Translations under genes and position numbers: made by a program
Shown here: one piece after another, positions 22,579 through 32,180 of the stretch
Layout: every line of letters begins with the position of its first letter
Position numbering within the stretch: the first letter of the stretch is position 1
Assembly (NCBI GenBank): GCA_001512785.1
Contig: LFSQ01000038.1
Coordinates: forward strand, 1 to 38,831
Reading direction: 5' to 3'
Origin: Syntrophomonas sp. DTU019
GTDB lineage: Bacteria > Bacillota > Syntrophomonadia > Syntrophomonadales > Syntrophomonadaceae
Length of the DNA stretch: 38,831 nt
Notes under the pieces: model-generated
Seen by the model: the letters and a program-made list of their open reading frames with translations, nothing else
Databases searched by the model: none
What the model was told of the DNA's origin: nothing

Positions 22579-23376
22579 TTGAAGCAGGAAAGAGAGGAAA
22601 AAACGGGAAAAAGTGAAGATAGCAGGCATCACCCGCTTGAGGGTCTGGTATGTCTGGTAACCGGGGCCTCCCGGGGTATCGGCAGGGCTATTGCCACGGC
22701 TGTGGCTGCTGCCGGGGCTGCGGTAGCCATAAATTACCATCATTCGGAAAAGGCTGCCTTAGCCCTGAAAGAAGAATTGACCGCCAGCGGGAGGCAGGCT
22801 ATAGCAGTTCAGGCAGACGTGAGCGATGCAGCCATGGTTGACCTTATGTTCTTGCAGGTAGAAGAGCAGCTGGGTACAGTGGACCTGCTGGTGAATAATG
22901 CCGGCATCGCTTTTAAAGCCCTGTTGACCGACACCACAGATGAGGATTGGGCCAGGTTATTGGCTGTTAACCTTACCGGGCCGTTTCTCTGTTCACGCCG
23001 GGCTTTACCCTCGATGATACGCAAGCGTTTCGGCCGCATCGTCAATATCGCCTCTATGCAGGGCGTATGTGGAGCATCCTGTGAGGCTGCCTATGCCGCT
23101 TCCAAAGGCGGGCTGATCGCTCTGAGCAAATCCCTGGCGGCGGAGGTGGGACCTTCAGGCATTACCGTAAATGCCATTGCGCCGGGGCCGGTTTTCACCG
23201 ATATGCTGTGCCAGGACCTCGATGAAGGAGAGCTGGCCGAGCTGCTATCATTGCTGCCGGTAGGGCGCTGGGGGCAGCCGGAGGACATCGCCCGGGCCTG
23301 CCTGTTTTTACTGTCGCCTCAAAATTCCTTTGTCAATGGAAGCGTACTGGCTTTAGACGGCGGCTGGAAGGCCTGA
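22579..23376 (+). CDS. Short-chain dehydrogenase/reductase, FabG-like
   Basis: A 265-residue SDR of the 3-oxoacyl-ACP reductase type. It has the cofactor motif LVTGASRGIGRA (27-38), NNAG at 106-109 and the catalytic triad Ser159, Tyr172, Lys176 in YAASKGG, plus the C-terminal ALDGGWKA. The N-terminal extension of about 20 charged residues is unusual for FabG. The start is TTG 22579 by default. It is 11 nt after the predicted selenoprotein and 22 nt before map, so the three probably form an operon. Substrate is uncertain: acyl-ACP, acyl-CoA or another carbonyl. Confidence 0.88.
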   Translation: MKQEREEKTGKSEDSRHHPLEGLVCLVTGASRGIGRAIATAVAAAGAAVAINYHHSEKAALALKEELTASGRQAIAVQADVSDAAMVDLMFLQVEEQLGTVDLLVNNAGIAFKALLTDTTDEDWARLLAVNLTGPFLCSRRALPSMIRKRFGRIVNIASMQGVCGASCEAAYAASKGGLIALSKSLAAEVGPSGITVNAIAPGPVFTDMLCQDLDEGELAELLSLLPVGRWGQPEDIARACLFLLSPQNSFVNGSVLALDGGWKA

Positions 23377-23398
23377 CAGCCGATTTGGAGGTAATCAG

Positions 23399-24271
23399 AT
23401 GTTTTTTCGACGTATAAGCAGAAACGACCCCTGCTGGTGTGGCAGTGGGAAAAAATACAAGAAATGCCACATGGAAATGGACCAAAAGCTAAATGAACTG
23501 AAAGTGCAGGGTATACCCGTGCCGGGGCCTGAGATTATAAAGAGGCCTGAACAGATTGAGGGCATTCGCCGGGCCTGCCAGGTAAGCAAAAGCATTTTGG
23601 ATAAGCTGGAACCCTTGATCAAACCGGGGGTTTTGACCATAGAAATCGATGAGTTCGTCCATGAGCAAACCATTTCTGCAGGCGGAAGACCAGCCCCATT
23701 GAATTACAAGGGTTTTCCCCGCAGCTGCTGCACTTCGGTCAATGAGGTCATTTGTCATGGCATCCCGCAGCATTATGCTTTAAAAGCAGGGGATATAGTA
23801 AATGTTGATGTCACCACCATTTTGGACGGGTATTATGGGGATATCAGCCGCATGTACTTCGTGGGCGAGCCTTCTTCAGAGGCCAGGCAGCTGGTCGAAG
23901 TAACCAAACAATGCCTTGAACTGGGTATAGCCCAGGTCAAACCCTGGAATCGCACCGGTGACATTGCATATGCTATCGAACAGCACGCCAAAAAATTCGG
24001 TTATTCCGTAGTGCGGGATTATGGCGGTCACGGTATTGGCCTGCAGTTCCATGAGGATCCCTTTGTGCCCCATTATGGCGGCCGCAACCGGGGCATGGTT
24101 TTGGTCCCTAATATGGTTTTTACCGTTGAACCGATGATAAACGCCGGCGATTACCGCTGTCGGGTCCTGGATGATGGCTGGACGGCGGTTACCCTGGATG
24201 GTTCCCTGTCCGCACAGTGGGAACACACCGTGAGGGTTACGGAAACCGGAGTAGAAGTCCTGACCGCATAA
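23399..24271 (+). CDS. map: Type I methionine aminopeptidase with N-terminal SEC-C zinc motif
   Basis: A 290-residue enzyme that removes initiator Met. Residues 1-25 carry the SEC-C motif NDPCWCGSGKKYKKCH, which binds zinc and may dock to the ribosome or SecA partners; the peptidase fold follows. Metal ligands are visible in VNVDVTTILDGYYGDISR (two Asp), GGHGIGLQFHEDP (His), FTVEPMI (Glu) and SAQWEHTVRVT (Glu). GGAGG lies 8-13 nt before ATG 23399. This SEC-C-bearing form is a known variant in Firmicutes. An imperfect hairpin follows (AGCCTG...CAGGCT around 24275-24309). Confidence 0.94.
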   Translation: MFFRRISRNDPCWCGSGKKYKKCHMEMDQKLNELKVQGIPVPGPEIIKRPEQIEGIRRACQVSKSILDKLEPLIKPGVLTIEIDEFVHEQTISAGGRPAPLNYKGFPRSCCTSVNEVICHGIPQHYALKAGDIVNVDVTTILDGYYGDISRMYFVGEPSSEARQLVEVTKQCLELGIAQVKPWNRTGDIAYAIEQHAKKFGYSVVRDYGGHGIGLQFHEDPFVPHYGGRNRGMVLVPNMVFTVEPMINAGDYRCRVLDDGWTAVTLDGSLSAQWEHTVRVTETGVEVLTA

Positions 24272-24415
24272 AAGAGCCTGGTGCTGCTCCGGGCGGTGGC
24301 AGCAGGCTATGACTTGAGCGGTCACATATAATACTGGGACAAGTAGTAAATCGCTGTGTTATCATGGCCCGACTGCTTGGGCAGAAACGCTGAACAGACA
24401 GGGGGAGGGTTGACA

Positions 24416-24880
24416 TTGAAGCCTCGGCCGAGTAAAACCGACTATTATCTCAACATTGCCCTCGATGTAGCCTCCCGGGGCACCTGCTTGCGCAGGAATT
24501 ACGGGGCGGTAATAGTGAAGGACGATGCTATTGTCTCTACCGGGTACAGCGGAGCCGCGCGCGGTTTGCCCAATTGCTGCGACCTGGGGGTTTGTGAACG
24601 GGAAATCCGCAATGTGCCCCCGGGAGAGCGCTATGAGCTGTGCCGCAGCGTGCATGCTGAAATGAACGCCATAGTAAACGCAGGCAGAGACAAGACGCTG
24701 GGGGCCACCCTTTATCTGGCCGGGTATGATGTGAAGAGCGGTGAACTGGTGGATGCGGAACCCTGTTTTTTGTGCAAAAGGATCATCCTCAATGCAGGTA
24801 TATATAAAGTCATCTGCCGCAGCCAGGATGGCTCCTTCTGGGGAATCGTCCCGGAAGGGCATCCCAGCTACCATGAATAA
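24416..24880 (+). CDS. Deoxycytidylate deaminase
   Basis: A 154-residue zinc-dependent deaminase that converts dCMP to dUMP for thymidylate synthesis. The zinc/catalytic motif is SVHAEMNAIVNAG (His80, Glu82) with Cys117 and Cys120 in AEPCFLCKRIIL. The inserted Cys-rich loop LPNCCDLGVCERE is typical of dCMP deaminase/ComEB proteins. TTG 24416 is preferred: GGAGG (24404-24408) is 7 nt upstream; the in-frame ATG at 24356 has no site. No membrane or ComE context is present, so a nucleotide salvage role is likely. Confidence 0.9.
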   Translation: MKPRPSKTDYYLNIALDVASRGTCLRRNYGAVIVKDDAIVSTGYSGAARGLPNCCDLGVCEREIRNVPPGERYELCRSVHAEMNAIVNAGRDKTLGATLYLAGYDVKSGELVDAEPCFLCKRIILNAGIYKVICRSQDGSFWGIVPEGHPSYHE

Positions 24881-24890
24881 TATCCCTGAG

Positions 24891-24913
24891 CAGCCGGGAC
24901 TTAAGCCCGGCTG
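24891..24913. terminator. Hairpin between convergent dCMP deaminase and hypothetical genes
   Basis: CAGCCGGG (24891-24898) pairs with CCCGGCTG (24906-24913) around a 7-nt loop. It overlaps the stop codon of the minus-strand gene. There is no T-run, so termination is only plausible. Confidence 0.45.
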
Positions 24914-25221
24914 GCCCGGTAAACGCTCTGTACTTGAGCCAAAGCCTTTTCACGACTCACGAACCAGGGCTTGCGCATCAAGCTGATGGTGAGGCGTTGA
25001 GCTGAGGCATCGTGCTGCACCCGGGCCATAAAATCCAGCTTGGGCTTGCCTTTTTTGCTGGTCAAAACCACATGCCAGACCGCATCAGCGGCTTCGGGCA
25101 CTCTCCAGGTGTGGATCGCGTACCCATTTTCGCGCGCATATTGGCTCACCCGCTGTCGCATTATGGCTTTCATGGCCGCCAGGCGCCTGCGGCTGACGTT
25201 TTCAAACACCTTTGTGCTCAT
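24901..25221 (-). CDS. Conserved-looking hypothetical protein, 106 residues
   Basis: A basic, soluble protein: an N-terminal helix SRRRLAAMKAIMRQRVSQYAR, then a beta-rich region (AIHTWRVPEAADAVWHVVLT, KLDFMARVQHD, RLTISLMRKPWF) and a C-terminal helix EKALAQVQSVYRASRA. No family is recognised. ATG 25221 follows AGGATGA. It stands alone on the minus strand upstream of the pdxR 3' end, with a hairpin at its stop. Composition and secondary-structure pattern support it as a real gene. Confidence 0.65.
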   Translation of the reverse strand: MSTKVFENVSRRRLAAMKAIMRQRVSQYARENGYAIHTWRVPEAADAVWHVVLTSKKGKPKLDFMARVQHDASAQRLTISLMRKPWFVSREKALAQVQSVYRASRA

Positions 25222-25312
25222 CTATTCATCATCCTGTTCATTCCATTTATATCCAGTATATTCTTGAGGAGATATATGTGTTCACAGCAGGGTGATGCGC
25301 CTGGCCAGCCCA

Positions 25313-26803
25313 TCACAGCAAGGGGCTAAAGCGCTGGCCCGGATGATAGGCCGGGTTGTATAAATTGTTTAGCTGCTGTGCGATAATGGGTATTCCCCGG
25401 CTTATATCCTCTAATGATAAAGCCGCGAAACTGAGCCGAAAGAATCTACTGTCGCGGTTGTCGGGAAAAAAGTGACTCCCCGGGGCGATAACCACCTGGT
25501 GGGCCAGACAGGCCTCGTAAAGGCGATTGGAGGACAGGCCCGGATAGCCTTCCACCCAAAGGCACAGGCCGCCTTCCGGTGCCCGGAAACTCACTTCAGG
25601 GGGAAAGCTGTCCTGGATAGCCTGTAAAATATGATGGTAACGCTCCCGGTAGCATTCTTTCATGTATTCCAGATGAGTTTTCCACAAATCCCGGCGCAGG
25701 TACACATCAAAAACCCTCTGCACCAGTCCGGAGGTGGATATATCGGCAATGTGCTTGGCGGCCATCAGCTGCGGCAGCAGGCGCTGCGGTGCCAGCATAA
25801 AAGCCAGGCGCAATCCCGGCATGAGTATTTTGGAGAAGCTCTTGATGTAAATGACCCGGTCATCTTCATCCTGCGCTTTGATGGCCTGGCCTTGCTCACG
25901 GTTGTAAGCCAGCTCGGTAAAGGAATCGTCTTCAATCAACAGCACATCCCAACGGCGGCATATATCCAAGAGGGCTTTCTGTTTTTCAGGGCTGTAACAG
26001 ATCCCGGTGGGATTCTGAAAGTTGGTCATCACATATATCAATTTGGGCTGCTGTATTTTTAGCTGATTTTCCAGGGCTTCCAGGTCGATGCCGTCATCCT
26101 GCAGGGGGACCGCATGTATTTGTGCGCCCCGGGAGCGAAATGCAGCCATAGCTCCGGTATAAGTGGGGCTCTCGGTGAGTATTCGATCTCCCGGCATAAT
26201 GAGGGAACGAGCGATGAGATCTATGCCCTGTTGGGCTCCGGATATGACCTGTATGGTTTCAGCGCCGCATTTGATGCCTGATTGGGTGAGATAGGCGGCC
26301 GCACTGCAGCGCAGCGGATAATAGCCCTGGCTCTCCTGATAGCCGAAGGCCTCACCTCGATCGCGATTCAGCACCTGGTTTATTATGGCCTGAAAGTCAT
26401 CAACTGGAAACAATGCGGCGTCCGGGGTAAGGGTAGCGAAGTTGATGGCCTCAGGCGGCAGCGCTACCTGCCAGCTATCGGGGAGATCCAGGCCTGGCTG
26501 ATCGGGTTCAACTGTTCCCGGCGGGACGGGTTGGTCCGGAATAGCCTTCCTTTGGTAAGCAACAAAAGTGCCGCTGCCTACACGGGCTGCTGCCAGCCCG
26601 GCTCTTTCCAGGCAGCGGTAAGCCTGCACTACGGTTACCGTATTGACCCCTAACCTGGCGGCCAGCCGGCGAATGGGGGGCAGCTTTTGGCCGGGCTCGA
26701 GCCGTCCCGAGAGTATTGCTTTTTCAATGTGAAGATAAAGCTGCCGGTACAGCGGCAGCGGATCATCGCGCTGCAATTGTATCGAAACAAAAGGGTCTGA
26801 CAT
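25313..26803 (-). CDS. pdxR: MocR-type (GntR-aminotransferase) regulator of pdxST
   Basis: A 496-residue transcription factor with an N-terminal GntR winged helix (about 10-82: LYRQLYLHIEKAILSGRLEPG, LAARLGVNTVTVVQAYRCLE) joined to a fold-type I aminotransferase domain (about 115-480). PLP-binding Lys325 is in IKSFSKILMPGLRLAFM; TNFQNPTGICYSPEKQ is another cofactor segment. PdxR members sense PLP and control pdxST. Divergent placement 141 nt from pdxS strongly supports that role; a 12-bp palindrome lies between them. Confidence 0.9.
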   Translation of the reverse strand: MSDPFVSIQLQRDDPLPLYRQLYLHIEKAILSGRLEPGQKLPPIRRLAARLGVNTVTVVQAYRCLERAGLAAARVGSGTFVAYQRKAIPDQPVPPGTVEPDQPGLDLPDSWQVALPPEAINFATLTPDAALFPVDDFQAIINQVLNRDRGEAFGYQESQGYYPLRCSAAAYLTQSGIKCGAETIQVISGAQQGIDLIARSLIMPGDRILTESPTYTGAMAAFRSRGAQIHAVPLQDDGIDLEALENQLKIQQPKLIYVMTNFQNPTGICYSPEKQKALLDICRRWDVLLIEDDSFTELAYNREQGQAIKAQDEDDRVIYIKSFSKILMPGLRLAFMLAPQRLLPQLMAAKHIADISTSGLVQRVFDVYLRRDLWKTHLEYMKECYRERYHHILQAIQDSFPPEVSFRAPEGGLCLWVEGYPGLSSNRLYEACLAHQVVIAPGSHFFPDNRDSRFFRLSFAALSLEDISRGIPIIAQQLNNLYNPAYHPGQRFSPLL

Positions 26804-26818
26804 AATAAAATCCCCTCG

Positions 26819-26847
26819 TTGACACCCAATAAGTGGTGTGCAATAAT
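26819..26847 (+). promoter_or_regulatory. Promoter of pdxST
   Basis: TTGACA (26819-26824), a 17-nt spacer and AATAAT (26842-26847) match the sigma-A consensus at 11 of 12 positions. It is oriented towards pdxS, 98 nt before the start codon. Confidence 0.75.
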
Positions 26848-26876
26848 TTATTACGTCATAAACAGGTCACAAAAAG

Positions 26877-26888
26877 TGTATCGATACA
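26877..26888. promoter_or_regulatory. Candidate PdxR operator
   Basis: TGTATCGATACA is a perfect 12-bp palindrome in the pdxR-pdxS gap, about 25 nt downstream of the predicted pdxS transcription start. A partial second copy, GAATCGCTACA, follows at 26892-26902. Position suggests a PdxR site; this is inference. Confidence 0.45.
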
Positions 26889-26944
26889 GTAGAATCGCTA
26901 CACACAGTATATCATAAGTATTGGCATAAAAGGGAGGAAGCAAG

Positions 26945-27817
26945 ATGGAGGATAGGTACAGCCTCAACAAGAATCTGGCCCAAATGCTCAAAGGCGGGGT
27001 CATAATGGATGTCACCAATGTGGAACAGGCCCTGATCGCCGAAAAGGCCGGCGCAGTGGCGGTTATGGCATTGGAACGGGTGCCGGCCGATATTCGCAAA
27101 CAGGGTGGAGTGGCCCGCATGTCCGATCCGGCCATGATAAAGCAGATAAAAGCCGCGGTGAGCATACCGGTGATGGCCAAGGTAAGGATCGGGCATTTTG
27201 TGGAAGCCCAGATACTGGAAGCCATCGGCATTGATTTTATAGATGAGAGCGAAGTATTGACCCCGGCTGACGAGATGTTTCACATTGACAAGCGCAGCTT
27301 TAAGGTTCCTTTTGTGTGCGGGGCCAGAGACCTGGGCGAGGCCTTGAGGCGCATCGGCGAAGGGGCTGCCATGATCCGCACCAAAGGCGAAGCCGGCACC
27401 GGCAATGTAGTGGAAGCAGTGCGCCACATGCGCCAGATAATGGCGGAGATAAGGCAGGTGCAAATGCTCCCCAGAGAAGAGCGCATGTCCTTTGCCAAAC
27501 AGATCGGTGCGCCTTTTGAGCTGGTGGAATATGTTGCCGAACACAAGAAACTGCCGGTGGTAAACTTCGCTGCAGGCGGGATCGCTACCCCGGCGGATGC
27601 AGCCTTGATGATGCAGTTGGGTTGTGATGGCATCTTTGTCGGCTCCGGCATTTTTAAATCAGAAGATCCGGCCAAAAGGGCCCAGGCCATAGTCAAGGCC
27701 ACGGCTCATTACAATGATCCGGCGGTGCTGGCCGAGGTATCGGCCGGTCTGGGCGAAGCCATGGCCGGGCTGGAAATTGACAAGCTGCAGGATCAATATG
27801 CACAGCGGGGATGGTAA
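26945..27817 (+). CDS. pdxS: Pyridoxal 5'-phosphate synthase, PdxS subunit
   Basis: A 290-residue TIM-barrel synthase that makes PLP from ribose 5-phosphate, glyceraldehyde 3-phosphate and ammonia, forming a dodecamer with PdxT. Catalytic residues at family positions: Asp22 (GGVIMDVTN), Lys79 ([11 protein letters not shown]) and Lys147 ([11 protein letters not shown]). GGGAGG lies just upstream of ATG 26945. Length and motifs are standard. Co-transcribed with pdxT from the TTGACA promoter and probably controlled by the divergent pdxR. Confidence 0.97.
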   Translation: MEDRYSLNKNLAQMLKGGVIMDVTNVEQALIAEKAGAVAVMALERVPADIRKQGGVARMSDPAMIKQIKAAVSIPVMAKVRIGHFVEAQILEAIGIDFIDESEVLTPADEMFHIDKRSFKVPFVCGARDLGEALRRIGEGAAMIRTKGEAGTGNVVEAVRHMRQIMAEIRQVQMLPREERMSFAKQIGAPFELVEYVAEHKKLPVVNFAAGGIATPADAALMMQLGCDGIFVGSGIFKSEDPAKRAQAIVKATAHYNDPAVLAEVSAGLGEAMAGLEIDKLQDQYAQRGW

Positions 27818-27818
27818 G

Positions 27819-28400
27819 ATGGCCACTATTGGGGTGCTGTCCCTGCAGGGAGCGGTGACCGAACACCTGGCCTGTCTCAACCAACTTGAAATTGTACGGG
27901 GTGTGGCGGTCAAAACCAGGCCACCGCTGGAAAAAGTCGATGCCCTGATCATACCCGGCGGAGAGAGCACCGCCATAGGCAAGCTGCTTAAGGAGTACGA
28001 TCTGATAGCTCCCCTGCAAGAGCGCATCAAAGGTGGTATGCCGGTATGGGGCACCTGCGCCGGCATGATACTTTTGGCCAATAGAATCGTGAATCAGGAC
28101 ACAACCTACTTGAATGTGCTCGATGTGGCCGTGCGCCGCAATGCCTATGGCAGCCAGCTGGACAGCTTTCAGGCTCAGGCGGTAGTGGAAAAAGTATCCC
28201 CTGAGCCTTTTCCGCTGGTTTTTATCCGCGCCCCTTATATCGAACAGGTCGGCCCTGAGGTAGAAGTCCTGCTGTGTTTGCACGGCCATATTGTGGCGGT
28301 ACAGCAGCAGCACATCCTGGCCACTGCTTTTCATCCCGAACTGACCGGCGATTTGCGATTTCACCGGTTCTTTGTCAATATGCTGAATGAAGCTGCTTAG
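27819..28400 (+). CDS. pdxT: Pyridoxal 5'-phosphate synthase glutaminase, PdxT subunit
   Basis: A 193-residue class I glutaminase that feeds ammonia to PdxS. The oxyanion motif is IPGGESTAIGKLL; nucleophile Cys80 is in GTCAGMILLA; His172 and Glu174 are in TAFHPEL. ATG 27819 is one base after the pdxS stop and gives the canonical N-terminus IGVLSLQGAVTEH. The frame extends further upstream inside pdxS but without a sensible start. Confidence 0.96.
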   Translation: MATIGVLSLQGAVTEHLACLNQLEIVRGVAVKTRPPLEKVDALIIPGGESTAIGKLLKEYDLIAPLQERIKGGMPVWGTCAGMILLANRIVNQDTTYLNVLDVAVRRNAYGSQLDSFQAQAVVEKVSPEPFPLVFIRAPYIEQVGPEVEVLLCLHGHIVAVQQQHILATAFHPELTGDLRFHRFFVNMLNEAA

Positions 28401-28696
28401 TCATCTGCTTGTCAGCCGCCGGTTCATCAAAACCAAGCCTTTGGCGCACATCGATTTAGCCCTCCAATTTTTTATAAGCCAAGTATACTTAATCCTTTGC
28501 ACTATTTTCTTGTTCATTTGTGATAGAATGCTTGTATAATGACAAATAACGACATTTTTTCAAAACCATGTGAAATACTTGGAATAACAGGTTGAATTTA
28601 AACATTAGAACAATTGCAGAACAATGCTAATACTAGGACTGATTGCTTTTTGCATTTATGGGCGGATAACAAGCAGTTTGAAGGAGGCCTGAATAG
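28401..28696 (+). promoter_or_regulatory. Promoter and leader region of the nuo operon
   Basis: A 296-nt AT-rich gap. TATAAT (28535-28540) is the best -10; TGTTCA or TTGTTC (28510-28516) is a weak -35 at 18-19 nt. This predicts a leader of about 150 nt before nuoA. No protein gene, riboswitch or terminator was recognised here. Confidence 0.5.
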
Positions 28697-29053
28697 ATGT
28701 CCGATCATGCCACCCTGGGGGTATTCTTGCTGCTCACCCTGGTTTTCCCGCTGGGAGCAATGCTGGCAGCCTGGCTTTTTCGCCCCAAGCCCAGGCCGTC
28801 TGAGGAAAAACTGTTGCCCTATGAGTGTGGGGTAGACACCAAGGGACCTACCTGGATCCGCTTCCGGGTCAACTATTTTCTCTATGCCCTGGTATTTCTG
28901 GCCTTCGATATTGAAACCATTTTCCTCTTTCCCTGGGCGGTAAAGTTCCAGCAGTTGGGCTTATTCGCCTTTGTAGAGATGATTATCTTCATAGCCATTT
29001 TATTGATAGGCCTGTGGTACGCCTGGAAGGAAGGTGCCTTGAAATGGTATTAA
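28697..29053 (+). CDS. nuoA: Complex I (NDH-1) subunit NuoA
   Basis: A 118-residue three-span membrane subunit at the junction of the quinone module and membrane arm. Signature [27 protein letters not shown] and [14 protein letters not shown] are characteristic of NuoA/ND3. AAGGAGG (28680-28686 area) precedes ATG 28697. First gene of an eleven-gene operon; overlaps nuoB by 10 bases. Confidence 0.96.
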   Translation: MSDHATLGVFLLLTLVFPLGAMLAAWLFRPKPRPSEEKLLPYECGVDTKGPTWIRFRVNYFLYALVFLAFDIETIFLFPWAVKFQQLGLFAFVEMIIFIAILLIGLWYAWKEGALKWY

Positions 29054-29550
29054 ACGAGGCTGATAACCGGGATGACAGCGCTGATGTTGAACTGCTGGAG
29101 AAGCACAATATCATTGTTACCACCCTGGAGAAGATATGGAACTGGAGCCGGGCCAGGTCTTTTTGGCCTTTATCCTACGGCTGCAACTGCTGCCCGATAG
29201 AATTGATGGCCGCCGGTACGGCCCGCTTTGATATAGCCCGCTACGGTTACGAGGTTTTCCGGGCTTCACCCCGGCAGGCTGACCTGCTCATTGTGGCCGG
29301 CCCGATCACATTAAAGATGGCCTCGGTAGTAAAAAGGGTCTATGAGCAAATGCCCGGCCCCAAGTGGGTACTGGCGATGGGCAACTGCGCCGCCAGCGGG
29401 GGACCGTTTCGGGATGGATACAGCGTTCTTCCCGGAGCTGATGCCTTGTTTAAAGTGGACATGTATGTGCCCGGATGCCCTCCCCGTCCGGAAGCCCTGT
29501 TCCACGGGCTTTTGGAATTAAAAAAGAAGGTTGAGCGGGGTGATTACTGA
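29044..29550 (+). CDS. nuoB: Complex I subunit NuoB
   Basis: A 168-residue iron-sulfur subunit that holds cluster N2, the last electron carrier before quinone. Cysteine ligands are visible: the vicinal pair in [21 protein letters not shown] and [14 protein letters not shown] 29044, overlapping nuoA, gives the natural N-terminus [11 protein letters not shown]. NuoB of this type is close to the 20-kDa subunits of hydrogenase-related complexes as well, but context with NuoD and NuoA fits complex I. Confidence 0.96.
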   Translation: MVLNEADNRDDSADVELLEKHNIIVTTLEKIWNWSRARSFWPLSYGCNCCPIELMAAGTARFDIARYGYEVFRASPRQADLLIVAGPITLKMASVVKRVYEQMPGPKWVLAMGNCAASGGPFRDGYSVLPGADALFKVDMYVPGCPPRPEALFHGLLELKKKVERGDY

Positions 29551-30019
29551 AATGGCAAAGCAGCCTGACACTGTGCGGGACAACCCCATGGGAGAGCTGG
29601 CCAACCGGCTCAATGAGCGCTTTAAGCCGCTTGAGGTCAGCTATGATCAGTATTTCGTCTACCTAAAAGTAGAGCCTCAGGCGCTGGTCTCGGTTATGCA
29701 AAGCCTTTACGAGGATTGGGGCATGAACTATCTGGGCAATTTGGATGCCGTGGACTATGGGGAAGAATTCGAAGTGGTATATCACCTCTACGGTATTCCA
29801 GCCCATAATAAAAAGATCGCGGTTAAGGTGAGGGTTCCGCGCCACACCCCGAGTGTGCCCTCATTAACCTCTATATACCCTACCGCCGACTGGCAGGAGA
29901 GAGAGGCTTATGATCTGATGGGGATTCAATTTGCCGGCCATCCCAACCTGGTCAGGGTTTTGCTGCCCGATGGTTTTACCGGCCACCCTCTGCGCAAAGA
30001 TTTCGGGAAGGGGGCTTAA
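29540..30019 (+). CDS. nuoC: Complex I subunit NuoC
   Basis: A roughly 159-residue hydrophilic subunit of the quinone module (30-kDa family). The signature [19 protein letters not shown] and [16 protein letters not shown] is intact. Starts at GTG 29540, ATG 29552 or TTG 29531 are all possible; GTG 29540 is chosen because GAAGG lies 9 nt upstream and it overlaps the nuoB stop. It is separate from nuoD, not the fused NuoCD of enterobacteria. Confidence 0.92.
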   Translation: MITEMAKQPDTVRDNPMGELANRLNERFKPLEVSYDQYFVYLKVEPQALVSVMQSLYEDWGMNYLGNLDAVDYGEEFEVVYHLYGIPAHNKKIAVKVRVPRHTPSVPSLTSIYPTADWQEREAYDLMGIQFAGHPNLVRVLLPDGFTGHPLRKDFGKGA

Positions 30020-30022
30020 GGC

Positions 30023-31123
30023 ATGATCGAAACGCAGACCTACACCATCAATATCGGCCCACAGCACCCCAGCACTCACGGCGGCCTGCATGTGGAAGCC
30101 ATCATGGACGGTGAGGTGGTCAAAGATGCCATTGTGCATGTGGGCTATGTGCACCGCTCGGTGGAAAAGATAGCCGAAAGCCGTACCTATGCGCAGTTTG
30201 TGCCTTATGCCTCGCGGCTGGATTATCTGGCCTCACATCTTCCCACCCTGGGATATGTTCAGGCAGTGGAAAAACTGGCAGGGATCACTGTTCCGGAAAG
30301 GGCCGAATATATCCGCATAATACTGGCTGAACTGTCAAGGATCGCCTCGCATATGATTTTCGTCGGCAGTCTGGCCATCGACCTGGGGGCCACCACCGGT
30401 TTGGTTTACTGCTTTCGTGACCGGGAGCGCATCATGGATATGTTTGAGATGAGCAGCGGGCAGCGCCTGATTGCTTCTTATATGCGCATCGGCGGAGTGG
30501 CGGCGGATCTGCCGGAGGAGTTTTATCCCGCCGTAGAGAGCTTTCTTAATGATCTGCCGGGGATGATAGCGGAGTATCACGGGCTTCTCAGCGGCAACGA
30601 GATCCTGCAGCAGCGCTGCAAAGGCGTGGGCATACTGCCTGCTGAAGATTCCGTGGCTTATGGGGTAACCGGCCCCAATTTACGGGCCAGCGGGGTCGAT
30701 TACGACCTGCGCCGCGATGAGCCCTACGGCATATACTCCCGCTTTGATTTTAAGGTGCCCGTAGGACAGAACGGGGATTCCTGGGATCGCTTCATGGTAA
30801 GAATCGAGGAAATGGAGCAATCCGGGCGGATCATAAAACAGGCCCTGAAGGATATGCCTTCCGGGGAGATCCTGGCCAAAGTGCCGCGAATCCTCAAACC
30901 CGCGAAAGGCCGTGAGGTGTATCACCGCATCGAGTCCGCCAAAGGCGAGTTGGGCTTCCATCTGGTCAGCGATGGCAGTGACAGGCCTTACCGCTTGCAT
31001 ATACGCGCCCCGTCGTTTATCAATCTGATGGTGCTTCCGCTGATCTGCAAAGGCGGCACACTGCAGGACGTCATCACCAATATCGCCACCCTTGATCCGG
31101 TTTTGGGCGAGTCAGACCGTTAA
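30023..31123 (+). CDS. nuoD: Complex I subunit NuoD
   Basis: A 366-residue 49-kDa-type subunit that forms the quinone-binding cavity with NuoB. The N-terminal loop [42 protein letters not shown] and the C-terminal DPVLGESDR are visible. The hydrogenase nickel cysteines are absent, as expected for complex I. It follows nuoC by 3 nt with AAGGGGG upstream. Confidence 0.96.
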   Translation: MIETQTYTINIGPQHPSTHGGLHVEAIMDGEVVKDAIVHVGYVHRSVEKIAESRTYAQFVPYASRLDYLASHLPTLGYVQAVEKLAGITVPERAEYIRIILAELSRIASHMIFVGSLAIDLGATTGLVYCFRDRERIMDMFEMSSGQRLIASYMRIGGVAADLPEEFYPAVESFLNDLPGMIAEYHGLLSGNEILQQRCKGVGILPAEDSVAYGVTGPNLRASGVDYDLRRDEPYGIYSRFDFKVPVGQNGDSWDRFMVRIEEMEQSGRIIKQALKDMPSGEILAKVPRILKPAKGREVYHRIESAKGELGFHLVSDGSDRPYRLHIRAPSFINLMVLPLICKGGTLQDVITNIATLDPVLGESDR

Positions 31124-31142
31124 GGGAAGGGGGCTTTATACC

Positions 31143-32180
31143 TTGGAACACCTGTTTACCGATACGGCCTATATGCTGACCTCCTGGATGGTGGGTTTGG
31201 GGATCAAACCAGTTTGGGCTGATTTGATACTGCTGGTCGTGCAGTGGGCAATTATCATCGCCATAGTTACAGTCAACGTTATCATCCTCATATGGCTGGA
31301 GCGCAAGGTATCGGGTTTTATTCAGGAAAGGCTGGGCCCCAACCGCCTGGGGCCTTTTGGCGCCTTTCAGACCATTGCCGATGCCATGAAACTGCTGACC
31401 AAGGAGGATATTATCCCCTCGCGGGCGGATCGCTGGATTTTTATGAGCGCACCGCTGCTTTTCATTGTGGTGGCGGTCATGCTTTATGCGGTCTTGCCCC
31501 TGGGAAAGGACATGGCGGTGGTGGATCTGAATGTAGGCCTTTTTTATTTTATTTCCCTGGGATCGCTTTCCACCATCTGCCTTTTGATGGCGGGTTGGGG
31601 TTCTAACAACAAATGGTCGCTTTTGGGCGCGATGCGCTCGGTGGCGCAGATGATCAGCTACGAAATCCCCCTGGCTTTTTCCCTGCTGGGGGTGGTGATG
31701 ATAGCCGGTTCCCTTAATCTTGGGGAGATAGTGAACGCGCAGAACCGGTACTGGTTCATCCTCCTGCAGCCAGTGGCCTTCCTGGTCTATTTTATCGCGG
31801 CCACTGCCGAACTGAACCGGGGGCCTTTTGACATGCCTGAAGCCGAGCAGGAACTGACCGCAGGTGTATATACCGAGTACACCGGAATGCGCTGGGCGCT
31901 GTTCTTCCTGGCTGAATATACCAATTTGGTGGCCGTATCCGCCCTGGCAGCCACATTGTTCTTCGGCGGCGGTCAGGGGCACTGGCTGCCTTCCTGGATA
32001 TGGATAATTATCAAAACCTATTTGATCATGCTGGTATTCATGTGGATGAAATGGACTTTCCCCCGCATCCGCATGGATCACCTGATGGCTTTCAGCTGGA
32101 AGGTGCTTATCCCGGTAAGTCTGGCCAATATACTGGTAACCGGGCTGGGAATCGAGTTCTTCCGCGGGATGGGGTGGTGA
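31143..32180 (+). CDS. nuoH: Complex I subunit NuoH
   Basis: A 345-residue membrane subunit with about eight spans that lines the quinone tunnel. Signatures are RKVSGFIQERLGPNRLGPFG, LLTKEDIIPSRAD, ELNRGPFDMPEAEQELTAG and a conserved WMKWTFPRIR. TTG 31143 is chosen since GGAAGGGGG (31125-31133) is 9 nt upstream; the frame also runs back into nuoD without a ribosome binding site. Its TGA overlaps the nuoI start. Confidence 0.95.
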   Translation: MEHLFTDTAYMLTSWMVGLGIKPVWADLILLVVQWAIIIAIVTVNVIILIWLERKVSGFIQERLGPNRLGPFGAFQTIADAMKLLTKEDIIPSRADRWIFMSAPLLFIVVAVMLYAVLPLGKDMAVVDLNVGLFYFISLGSLSTICLLMAGWGSNNKWSLLGAMRSVAQMISYEIPLAFSLLGVVMIAGSLNLGEIVNAQNRYWFILLQPVAFLVYFIAATAELNRGPFDMPEAEQELTAGVYTEYTGMRWALFFLAEYTNLVAVSALAATLFFGGGQGHWLPSWIWIIIKTYLIMLVFMWMKWTFPRIRMDHLMAFSWKVLIPVSLANILVTGLGIEFFRGMGW

